Shown here piece by piece: positions 15,589 to 23,113 of a DNA stretch of 64,000 nt. This DNA is from Sphingosinicella xenopeptidilytica (GTDB lineage Bacteria; Pseudomonadota; Alphaproteobacteria; Sphingomonadales; Sphingomonadaceae). Below the pieces are notes generated by a model. It was not told the DNA's origin, did not search any database, and worked only from the letters and a program-made list of their open reading frames with translations. The stretch covers positions 11,707 through 75,706 of the forward strand of contig NZ_JBHTIK010000010.1 in NCBI RefSeq assembly GCF_042676985.1, read 5' to 3'. The position numbers were made by a program, and so were the translations under genes. Positions within the stretch are counted from its first letter, which is position 1; each line of letters begins with the position of its first letter.

Positions 15589-18024
15589 GTGATCCTTCGT
15601 CTCGCTCCTCTTGCTGCGCTTCTGATGCTGCCCGCGGCGCCGGCATCGGCTGCCGTGTCGCTGATGCAGCGCGGCTGGCCGGTGACGGCGACGGCAATTA
15701 TCGGCGCGGCGTGGCTGGCGTTCGCCGTGTGGGCGGTGATCCGCTCGGCGCGTGCACGCGTGCAGGCGGAAACGGCGAAGGAATGGGGCCTCCGGCTGCG
15801 CGGGCTCCTGACCACCACGCCCGGCGCCTATCTCGTCGTTGGCGAAGACGGTGCGGCCTCGTGTTCGGACACCCTCCGCTCGTGGCTGGGGCTCGACCGC
15901 AAGGTGGCACGGCTCGACGACCTGCTCGGCACCGGCGAAAGCGGCCTTTCCCCGGATGACTATTCGGCGCTCGGCGCGGCGATCCAGGCGCTCGCCATTT
16001 CAGGCGCGCCGTTCCGCATTTCCGTTTCAGCGGCCGGAGATCGCGTGCTGACAGCGGAGGGCAAGACCGCTCCGCCGCAGCTTGCGGGCGATCGCGGCAC
16101 TGTCGTGTGGTTCTCGGATTCGAGCGGCGCACACCGCAGGACGGAGGCGCTGGAGGCGGACCGCGACGGTCTTCGCGCCACGCTCGGCGCATCGACGGCG
16201 GTGATCGATGCCGCGCCGATCCCGATCTGGCGGCGCGGTGCCGATCAGCGCCTCGTTCAGGTGAACCGCGCCTATGCCGACGCGGTGGAGGCGGAAAGCC
16301 CCGCCGCTGCCGTGCGGCTCGGCATCGAGCTCGTCTCAAATCCTCTCTCGGCAACGCCGCAATCGGCGGCGCGCATGGCGCTTGCGACCGGCGTGCCGCA
16401 GGTGCGCGAGGAGCCGGCGATCGTCGGCGGCGAGCGCCGCATGATGCGGATCATCGACAAGTCGCTCGAAAACGGCGAGGTGGCGGGTTACGCGATCGAC
16501 ATCAGCGAGCGCGACGAGGCGGTGGGGGGGCTTGAACGCTTCGTCGCCGCGCAGACTGCGACATTCGACCGTCTCTCCGCCGGGGTCGCCCGCTTCGGCG
16601 CGGACAGGGCGCTCGTGTTCTGGAACACGGCGTTCGCGGCGCTCTTCCGTCTCGATGCCTCGTTCCTCGATGAAGGCCCCGAGTTCGACCGGCTGTTCGA
16701 GCGGATGCAGGAACAGCACCGCCTTCCCGAGCAGCGCGATTTCCCGAGCTGGCGCCGCGCGCGCCGCGCGTGGTTCACGAGCCAGATGGACAATGCCGAG
16801 GAGACGTGGGTTCTCCCCGACACAACCGTGCTCCGCGTCATCGCGCAACCGAGCCCCGACGGCGGGCTGCTACTGATCTTCGAGGATCGTTCCGAGCAGC
16901 TTCGCCTCGCGAGTTCGCGGGACACGCTGCTGCGCGTGCAGGAAGCGACGCTCAACAACCTCCACGAAGCCGTTGCCGTGTTCGCCGCCGACGGGCGCGT
17001 GCAGCTCTACAACAGCGTGTTCGCCGATCTCTGGAACATCGACGAGGCGCACCTCGCGATGAAGCCGCACGTCGACGAACTCGCAGATCCCGTCGCGCCG
17101 CCGCGCGAAGAGCACGCCTATCTCGGCCTGCTGCGCGATCTCATCCAGGCCTCCACGGTAGGGCGGCAGGCGAAGGCGGGCCGCGTAGACTTCACGGGTG
17201 CGCGCGTGCTCCAGTATTCGGCGGTGCCGTTGCCGGATGGCAACGCACTCATCACGTTTCTCGACATCACCGATTCGACGCGCATCGAGAATGCGCTGCG
17301 CGAACGCAACGAGGCGCTGGAGGCGGCGGACCGGCAGAAGTCGGCGTTCGTCGAGAACATGTCCTATGAACTGCGCACACCGCTCACCGCGATCAGCGGC
17401 TTCGCCGAGATGCTGGCGCAGGGCTATGTCGGCGGGCTCTCGCCGAAGCAGGAAGACTATATCCGTTCGATCCTGATCTCGTCGGATCGGCTGCAGCTTC
17501 TCATCAACGACATCCTCGACCTTGCCGTCACCGAAGCGGGCGCGCTCGCGCTCGATATCCGCGCGGTGGCGGTGGGTGAACTCGTTGAAAGCGTTGCGAC
17601 GATGACGCGCGGGTTCGCCGAGGATCGCGGCCTTGCGTTCGAGACCAACGTTCCGGCCGATATCGGTGCTATCGACGGCGATCCGGTGCGTCTGAAACAG
17701 GCGCTGTTCAACCTCGTCAACAATGCGATCCGCTTCACGCCTTCCGGGGGGCGCGTTGCCATCTATGTCGAAAGTCTCTCCGACAGCGTCGTGATCCGTG
17801 TCAGCGACAATGGCATCGGGATTCCGGATGACGAGCAGGAACTGGTGTTCGATCGCTTCCGCAAGGGCTCCAACGCCACGGCAAGCCAGGGCGTCGGGCT
17901 CGGCCTGTCGCTGGTGCGCGATGTCATCGATCTGCACGGCGGCCGGGTGGTGCTCGACTCGCGGCTCGGTGAGGGCACGACGGTCAGCCTCCACATTCCG
18001 CGCCGGCATGGGGACAAGGCGTGA
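15589..18024 (+). CDS. divL: DivL-like PAS sensor kinase with Tyr at the phospho-acceptor site
   Basis: Membrane-bound histidine-kinase homologue of 811 residues. The N-terminus is hydrophobic (signal-like 1-21, then a membrane helix about 28-52). A long PAS-rich sensor region follows, about 60-570, with repeats such as FDRLSAGVARFGADRALVFW and NLHEAVAVFAADGRVQLYN. The dimerisation/phospho-acceptor helix has MSYELRTPL: Tyr593 stands where kinases have His. The ATPase domain looks intact: N-box NLVNNAIRF (708 on), DNGIGI (740 on), GVGLGLSL (768 on). Caulobacter DivL has the same Tyr and steers CckA/CtrA cell-cycle signalling. Start is GTG; tsaE overlaps its stop. Confidence 0.88.
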   Translation: MILRLAPLAALLMLPAAPASAAVSLMQRGWPVTATAIIGAAWLAFAVWAVIRSARARVQAETAKEWGLRLRGLLTTTPGAYLVVGEDGAASCSDTLRSWLGLDRKVARLDDLLGTGESGLSPDDYSALGAAIQALAISGAPFRISVSAAGDRVLTAEGKTAPPQLAGDRGTVVWFSDSSGAHRRTEALEADRDGLRATLGASTAVIDAAPIPIWRRGADQRLVQVNRAYADAVEAESPAAAVRLGIELVSNPLSATPQSAARMALATGVPQVREEPAIVGGERRMMRIIDKSLENGEVAGYAIDISERDEAVGGLERFVAAQTATFDRLSAGVARFGADRALVFWNTAFAALFRLDASFLDEGPEFDRLFERMQEQHRLPEQRDFPSWRRARRAWFTSQMDNAEETWVLPDTTVLRVIAQPSPDGGLLLIFEDRSEQLRLASSRDTLLRVQEATLNNLHEAVAVFAADGRVQLYNSVFADLWNIDEAHLAMKPHVDELADPVAPPREEHAYLGLLRDLIQASTVGRQAKAGRVDFTGARVLQYSAVPLPDGNALITFLDITDSTRIENALRERNEALEAADRQKSAFVENMSYELRTPLTAISGFAEMLAQGYVGGLSPKQEDYIRSILISSDRLQLLINDILDLAVTEAGALALDIRAVAVGELVESVATMTRGFAEDRGLAFETNVPADIGAIDGDPVRLKQALFNLVNNAIRFTPSGGRVAIYVESLSDSVVIRVSDNGIGIPDDEQELVFDRFRKGSNATASQGVGLGLSLVRDVIDLHGGRVVLDSRLGEGTTVSLHIPRRHGDKA

Positions 18025-18461
18025 CGGTGTTTGCCGACGAAGCGGCGACGGACATGTTCGGACGCCGCCTTGCGGCGCGCCTTGCACCGGGTGATGTCGT
18101 GCTGCTGTCGGGCGATCTCGGCGCGGGGAAAACGGCGCTTACGCGCGGTATTCTTGCTGGGCTGGGGCATGTGGGCGAGGTGCCGAGCCCGACCTTTACG
18201 CTGGTGCAGAGCTACGATGTGCCGGGCGTGCGCCTCCCCGTATGGCATGTCGATCTCTATCGGCTCGAAGACCCGGACGAGGTGGAGGAACTCGGGCTCG
18301 ACGAAATTCTGGCGGATGGCGCGCTCATCATCGAATGGCCCGAACGCGCGGGCGGACGCTGGCCGGAGGCTCTGCATCTGACGCTCACCGATAGCGGTGA
18401 AGGCAGCCGCCGCTTGACAGCACGCGTGCCGCCCGCTTGGGAAGCGCGATGGCCGATCTGA
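18021..18461 (+). CDS. tsaE: tRNA threonylcarbamoyladenosine biosynthesis ATPase
   Basis: Essential ATPase that works with TsaB and TsaD to place threonylcarbamoyl on A37 of ANN-decoding tRNAs. It has 146 residues. The P-loop is GDLGAGKTALTRG, followed by GEVPSPTFTLVQSY, the switch region HVDLYRLEDPDEVEELG and the end motif IEWPERAGGRWPE. The start is a GTG overlapping the divL stop (GTGA), and its end overlaps amgK by 13 bases, so it is part of a tightly coupled operon. Confidence 0.95.
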   Translation: MTVFADEAATDMFGRRLAARLAPGDVVLLSGDLGAGKTALTRGILAGLGHVGEVPSPTFTLVQSYDVPGVRLPVWHVDLYRLEDPDEVEELGLDEILADGALIIEWPERAGGRWPEALHLTLTDSGEGSRRLTARVPPAWEARWPI

Positions 18462-19465
18462 ACCTGCCCGAAGGGGCAAGCGCTTTCCTGAAGGCGAACG
18501 GATGGGGCGGTGCGGAAATCGCGCCGCTCGCCGGAGATGCCTCCTTCCGCCGCTACTTCCGCGTACGCGATGGCGATCGCCGCGCGGTGCTGATGGATGC
18601 GCCGGCGCCCAATGAGAACTGCGCGGCGTTCGTTGCTATCGATGCGTATCTCGCCGCGCGTGGAATCAGCGTGCCGCGCGTGTTTGCTTCTGCGCCGGAC
18701 GAGGGCCTCGCGCTCCTCGAAGACCTAGGGGATTCGATGTTCGTGCGCGCCATCGAAGGCGGTGCCGACGAGGCCGCGCTGTACCGCGCGGCGACGGACG
18801 TGCTCGCGCATCTCCATGCCGAGCCGATGGCTGACGCGGTCGGCGGCCATGCGGTCGGGCCCTATGCCGAAGAGCGCATGGCGCGCGAGGTCGCGCTGGT
18901 GCTCGACTGGCACTGGCCGGAGCTGATGGGGGGTGCGGCGGATGATGCTCTGCGTGCCGCCTATGCGACCGCATGGGCAGAGGTTTGGCCGCTCGCCCGC
19001 GCGCACGACGACCGGCTCGTCCAACTCGACTACCACTCGCCGAACCTGATGTGGCTGCCGGAGCGTGAAGGCCTCGCCCGCGTCGGCGTGCTCGATTTTC
19101 AGGACGCGATGCGGGGCCCCGCCGCCTACGATCTCGTCTCACTGATCCAGGACCCGCGCCGCGATGTGCCGCCCACGCTGGAACCGGAACTCGTCGCGCG
19201 CTATCTCGCCGCGCGGCCGGAATTCGACCGCGAGGCGTTCGCTGCGAGCTACGCCGTGCTCGGCGCGCAGCGCGCCGCGCGCATTCTCGGCGTGTTCGTG
19301 CGGCTGTGGCGACGCGACGGCAAGCCCGGCTATCTGAAGCACATCCCGCGCGTCTGGTCGCTGCTCGACCGCAATCTCGCGCACCCGGCGCTCGCGCCCG
19401 TCGCGCAGTGGTTCGAGGCGAACTTGCCGCGCTCGGCGCGGCGCGATTTCACGGGGGCGGCATGA
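18449..19465 (+). CDS. amgK: aminoglycoside-phosphotransferase-fold kinase, AmgK type (anomeric MurNAc/GlcNAc kinase)
   Basis: A 338-residue APH-fold kinase. The catalytic loop reads LDYHSPNLMWLPE and the metal-binding motif GVLDFQDAMRGPAAYDL. In Pseudomonas and Caulobacter the homologue phosphorylates recycled N-acetylmuramic acid at C1; the adjacent murU in this window supports that call. The frame extends to a TTG at 18437, but the ATG at 18449 gives MADLNLPEGA and lies inside the end of tsaE. It overlaps murU by 4 bases. Confidence 0.88.
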   Translation: MADLNLPEGASAFLKANGWGGAEIAPLAGDASFRRYFRVRDGDRRAVLMDAPAPNENCAAFVAIDAYLAARGISVPRVFASAPDEGLALLEDLGDSMFVRAIEGGADEAALYRAATDVLAHLHAEPMADAVGGHAVGPYAEERMAREVALVLDWHWPELMGGAADDALRAAYATAWAEVWPLARAHDDRLVQLDYHSPNLMWLPEREGLARVGVLDFQDAMRGPAAYDLVSLIQDPRRDVPPTLEPELVARYLAARPEFDREAFAASYAVLGAQRAARILGVFVRLWRRDGKPGYLKHIPRVWSLLDRNLAHPALAPVAQWFEANLPRSARRDFTGAA

Positions 19466-20223
19466 AGACGCACCGCGCGCCGCTGTCGCTCCGTCCCAAT
19501 CCCGAAGGCCCGCTTCCCGCCGCAGCGATGGTGCTCGCCGCGGGGCTCGGCAAGCGGATGCGGCCGCTCACTGCGACACGGCCGAAGCCGCTCGTGCGCG
19601 TGCATGGCAAGACGCTTCTCGATCACGCGCTCGATAATTTGCGCGGTTCGGATGTGCGGCGTGTCGTCGTCAACGTCCACTATCTCGCCGGGCAGGTGGA
19701 GGCGCACCTCGCGCGGAGTGCCGCCGATCTCGACATTGTCGTCTCCGACGAACGCGAGGCGCTGCTGGAAACCGGCGGCGGTGTCGCGAAGGCGCTGCCG
19801 CTGATCGGCGCCGACCCGTTCTTCGTCGTGAACAGCGACAACATGTGGGTGGACGGCCCGATCGACACGCTGCGGCAGATGGCGCGGCGCTGGGATCCCG
19901 AGATCATGGATGCGCTACTGCTCGTGGTGCCGCTCGCCCGCGCGCACGGTTATGAGGGGCGCGGTGATTTCCACATGACGCCCGAGGGCTTGCTTGCACG
20001 CAGGCGCGGTGCGCGTGTGGCGCCGTTCGTATTCTCGGGCGTGCAGCTTCTGAAGGCTTCGCTGTTCGAGGACGTGCCGGACGGCGCTTTCTCGCTCAAT
20101 CTGATCTACGATCGGCTGATCGAAAGCGGGCGCCTGTATGGCATCGCGCACACTGGGCAGTGGTTCCACGTCGGCACGCCCGAGGCCGTGAAGGAGACGG
20201 AGGCGCTGCTCGGCAATGGCTGA
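19462..20223 (+). CDS. murU: N-acetylmuramate-1-phosphate uridylyltransferase
   Basis: Nucleotidyltransferase of 253 residues which, with AmgK, makes UDP-MurNAc from recycled sugar and bypasses MurA, the fosfomycin target. The N-terminal signature AAMVLAAGLGKRMRPLTATR is the NTP-binding loop, followed by PKPLVRVHGKTLLDHALDNL. The acidic NSDNMW triplet probably holds the metal. The frame is open upstream within amgK; the ATG at 19462 overlaps the amgK stop. It overlaps addB by 8 bases. Confidence 0.9.
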   Translation: MKTHRAPLSLRPNPEGPLPAAAMVLAAGLGKRMRPLTATRPKPLVRVHGKTLLDHALDNLRGSDVRRVVVNVHYLAGQVEAHLARSAADLDIVVSDEREALLETGGGVAKALPLIGADPFFVVNSDNMWVDGPIDTLRQMARRWDPEIMDALLLVVPLARAHGYEGRGDFHMTPEGLLARRRGARVAPFVFSGVQLLKASLFEDVPDGAFSLNLIYDRLIESGRLYGIAHTGQWFHVGTPEAVKETEALLGNG

Positions 20224-23113
20224 GCGGAAAGCCGTCTTCACGATCCCGGCGCACCGCGCCTTCGCCGATGCGCTCGCGGCAGGGATGCTCGGCCGTATCG
20301 GCAGGGATGATCTACCGCGCGCGCTGCTGCTGCTCCCCAACCGCCGCGCCGTGCGCGCCGTGACGGAGGCGTTCGTGCGCGCTTCGGGCGGTGCGCTGCT
20401 GCTGCCCCGGATGCTCCCCATCGGCGACGTCGGCGAGAACGAGGCGCTCGGCCTTTTCGACGAGGCGATGGCGCTGGAGGCGGAGGTGCAGCCGGCGATC
20501 GCGGCGTTCGAGCGGCGGATGCTGCTGATGCCGCTCGTCCACCGCTGGCAGAGCCTGGGTGGCCGCGCGCGCAGCAGTGTCGAGACGCTGCGCCTTGCCG
20601 ATGCGCTCGCACGTACGCTTGACCAGCTCCAGCTCGAAGGCATCGACCCCGCGCGGCTCCACGAGACGATGGCGGAGCTTGGCGCGCATTGGGAGGCGAC
20701 GCTGAAGTTCGTCGAGGTCGTGGTGAAGGCGTGGCCGCCGCAGCTTGCGGCGCGTGGCCTCATGGACCGCGTGGCGCGGCGGCAGTTGCTGCTCGCCGCT
20801 ATCGCCCGCCGCTGGCGAGGGGCACCACCCGCGCGGCCGATCGTGGCGGCGGGCATGGCGAGCGCCGATCCGGCGGTTGCCGAGGTGCTCGCGGTCATCG
20901 CGGGCCTGCCGCAGGGGGCGGTGGTACTGCCCGGGCTCGATTTGGATACTGCTGATTGGGGCGAGATCGGGGGCTTCCCGGCGCATCCGCAGTGCGGCCT
21001 GTGGCATCTGCTCGAACGGATGAGCATCGCGCGCGAAGAGGTGCGGCTGTGGGATGCGGATAGCGCGCTTGATGGCCCGGAGCCGCGCGCCAAGGCCATC
21101 GGCGCGGCGCTCTCGCTCGCGGGCAGCACGGCGCACTGGCCGCCCGCAGGTCCGCTCCCCGGACTCCGCTTTGCAGAGGCGGCGAACCCGGCCGAGGAGG
21201 CGGGTGTCATCGCGCTCGCGATGCGGCGCCAACTCGACACGCCGGGGGCCACCGCCGCGCTCGTCACGCCCGATCGCGGCCTCGCCCGCCGCGTCGCCGC
21301 GCAGCTTCGGCGCTGGGAGATCGAGGTCGACGATTCGGCGGGCACACCGCTCGCGCGCGCGCCTGCGGGCACGCTGTTGCTAGCCGCGCTGGAGGCGGGT
21401 GCGCAGCGTTTCGCGCCGGGCGCGCTGCTCGCGCTTCTGAAGCATCCGCTGGCCGGGCCGGGCGAGGGCAGGGCGCGTCTGAACTGGCTCGATGAGGTAC
21501 GCCGTCTCGATCTCGCCTTGCGCGGAGTGCGGCCCGCCGCAGGGCTCAAAGGCATCGCTGCGCGCGTCAAATCGCCGCCGCAGGGCACGCTTCCCGAGAG
21601 CGAACGCACGCAACTCGCGGCGTGGTGGAAGGCGCTTCGGCCTCGGCTCGATGCGCTCGAAGCGCTGATGGCGAAGCCCCGTGCGCTCGGCGATTTCGCG
21701 GATGGTCTCCGTGCCTTTTCCGAGGATATCTCCGAAGGCCGCGCGTGGGAAGGTGCCGCCGGGCGCGCAGCTTCGGAAACAGTTGCGGAGATGGTGCAGC
21801 ACGGGGGGATCGGCCTCCCCATTCCGCCAATGGACCTGCCTGCGCTGTTCGGCGCGATGCTGGACGATGTCGCCGTGCGCCCGCCCTTTGGCAAGCATCC
21901 GCGCCTTGCCATCTACGGCCTTCTCGAAGCCCGGCTGCAGCGAGCCGACCTGATGATTCTCGGCGGGCTCAATGAAGGTGTCTGGCCCGGCGGCGATCCG
22001 TTTGATCCGTGGATTCCGCCTGCGATCCGCCGCCGCCTCGGGCTTCCCGAAACCGAACGCGCGATCGGCCTCGCCGCGCACGACTTCGTACTCGCCGCCG
22101 CCGCACCCCAGGTGCTGCTGACGCGCGCGCGCCGCGATGCGTCCGCGCCTACGGTCGCCTCGCGCTTCTGGCTGCGGCTGCTCGCCTTCGCGGGCGATCA
22201 TGTCGCGTGGGAAACGGACCTACCTGCGCTTGCTGCCGCGCTCGATGCACGCGAGACGGTGCCGCCCGCCGAGCGCCCGCGCCCCTCGCCGCCCGCTGCC
22301 GATCGCCCGAAGCAGATCAGCGTCACGCAGGTCGATCGCCTGCTCATCGACCCCTACAGCTTCTATGCCGAGAAGATGCTGCGGCTGCGGCCGCTTGATC
22401 CGCTCGACGCCGATCTCTCGGCGGCGGAGCGCGGCACCATCGTCCACGCTGTCATCGAAGCGTTGCTCGGCGCGGGCACGCTCCATGACACCGCCGCGCG
22501 CGAAGCCGCGATCGACGCGGCCATCGCGGTGCACGCCGACCAGCCGCTGGTCGCGGCGCTGTGGAAACCGCGCATCGTGCGGATGCTCGATTGGGTTTCA
22601 GAGCTTATGGCCGCGCGTGCCGCCGGGGGTTGGGGTGAGGTCCGCTCGGAAGTCGAAGGGGACTTGGAGGTCTCCGGTGTCAAACTCAAAGGCAAGGCGG
22701 ACATCGTGCAAGTCGGGCCGGGGGGCCTGCTGATCGCCGACTTCAAGACCGGCGCCGTTCCCCGGCAGGCGCGGCTTTCGGATGGGCTCGCCTCGCAGCT
22801 TGGCCTCCTTGCGTGGCTTGCCGAGGAAGGCGCGCTGGACGGCCCGGCCTCGCGCGTCGTCGAGGTCGCCTACTGGAAGCTCTCGGGCGGCAGGGAGGCA
22901 GGCAGGGAGACGACGAGCGCACGCCATTACAAGGACGCGTGGGCCGATCTCCCCGCCTTCATCGAAACCTGCCGTGCCGCCTTCCGTGAAGCGGTGGGCG
23001 AATATCTCGCGGGCAGCCGCCCCTTCGAGGCGAAGGTGAAGCCGGAATACGCCGTCCACCTTCAGGACTACGATCACCTCGCGCGCCTCGCTGAATGGTG
23101 GGGGCGCAAATGA
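20216..23113 (+). CDS. addB: double-strand break repair protein AddB (alphaproteobacterial type)
   Basis: Subunit of the AddAB helicase-nuclease that resects DNA ends at breaks and loads RecA after Chi-like recognition. It has 965 residues. The N-terminal helicase-like half starts AERKAVFTIPAHRAFADALA and has LLLLPNRRAVRAVTEAF, without a convincing Walker A. The C-terminal nuclease has GKADIVQVG and LIADFKTG, with Asp842 and Lys844 as expected catalytic residues. I see no cysteine cluster around the nuclease, so the iron-sulfur staple of Bacillus AddB seems absent. It overlaps murU by 8 bases and addA by 4. Confidence 0.93.
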   Translation: MAERKAVFTIPAHRAFADALAAGMLGRIGRDDLPRALLLLPNRRAVRAVTEAFVRASGGALLLPRMLPIGDVGENEALGLFDEAMALEAEVQPAIAAFERRMLLMPLVHRWQSLGGRARSSVETLRLADALARTLDQLQLEGIDPARLHETMAELGAHWEATLKFVEVVVKAWPPQLAARGLMDRVARRQLLLAAIARRWRGAPPARPIVAAGMASADPAVAEVLAVIAGLPQGAVVLPGLDLDTADWGEIGGFPAHPQCGLWHLLERMSIAREEVRLWDADSALDGPEPRAKAIGAALSLAGSTAHWPPAGPLPGLRFAEAANPAEEAGVIALAMRRQLDTPGATAALVTPDRGLARRVAAQLRRWEIEVDDSAGTPLARAPAGTLLLAALEAGAQRFAPGALLALLKHPLAGPGEGRARLNWLDEVRRLDLALRGVRPAAGLKGIAARVKSPPQGTLPESERTQLAAWWKALRPRLDALEALMAKPRALGDFADGLRAFSEDISEGRAWEGAAGRAASETVAEMVQHGGIGLPIPPMDLPALFGAMLDDVAVRPPFGKHPRLAIYGLLEARLQRADLMILGGLNEGVWPGGDPFDPWIPPAIRRRLGLPETERAIGLAAHDFVLAAAAPQVLLTRARRDASAPTVASRFWLRLLAFAGDHVAWETDLPALAAALDARETVPPAERPRPSPPAADRPKQISVTQVDRLLIDPYSFYAEKMLRLRPLDPLDADLSAAERGTIVHAVIEALLGAGTLHDTAAREAAIDAAIAVHADQPLVAALWKPRIVRMLDWVSELMAARAAGGWGEVRSEVEGDLEVSGVKLKGKADIVQVGPGGLLIADFKTGAVPRQARLSDGLASQLGLLAWLAEEGALDGPASRVVEVAYWKLSGGREAGRETTSARHYKDAWADLPAFIETCRAAFREAVGEYLAGSRPFEAKVKPEYAVHLQDYDHLARLAEWWGRK

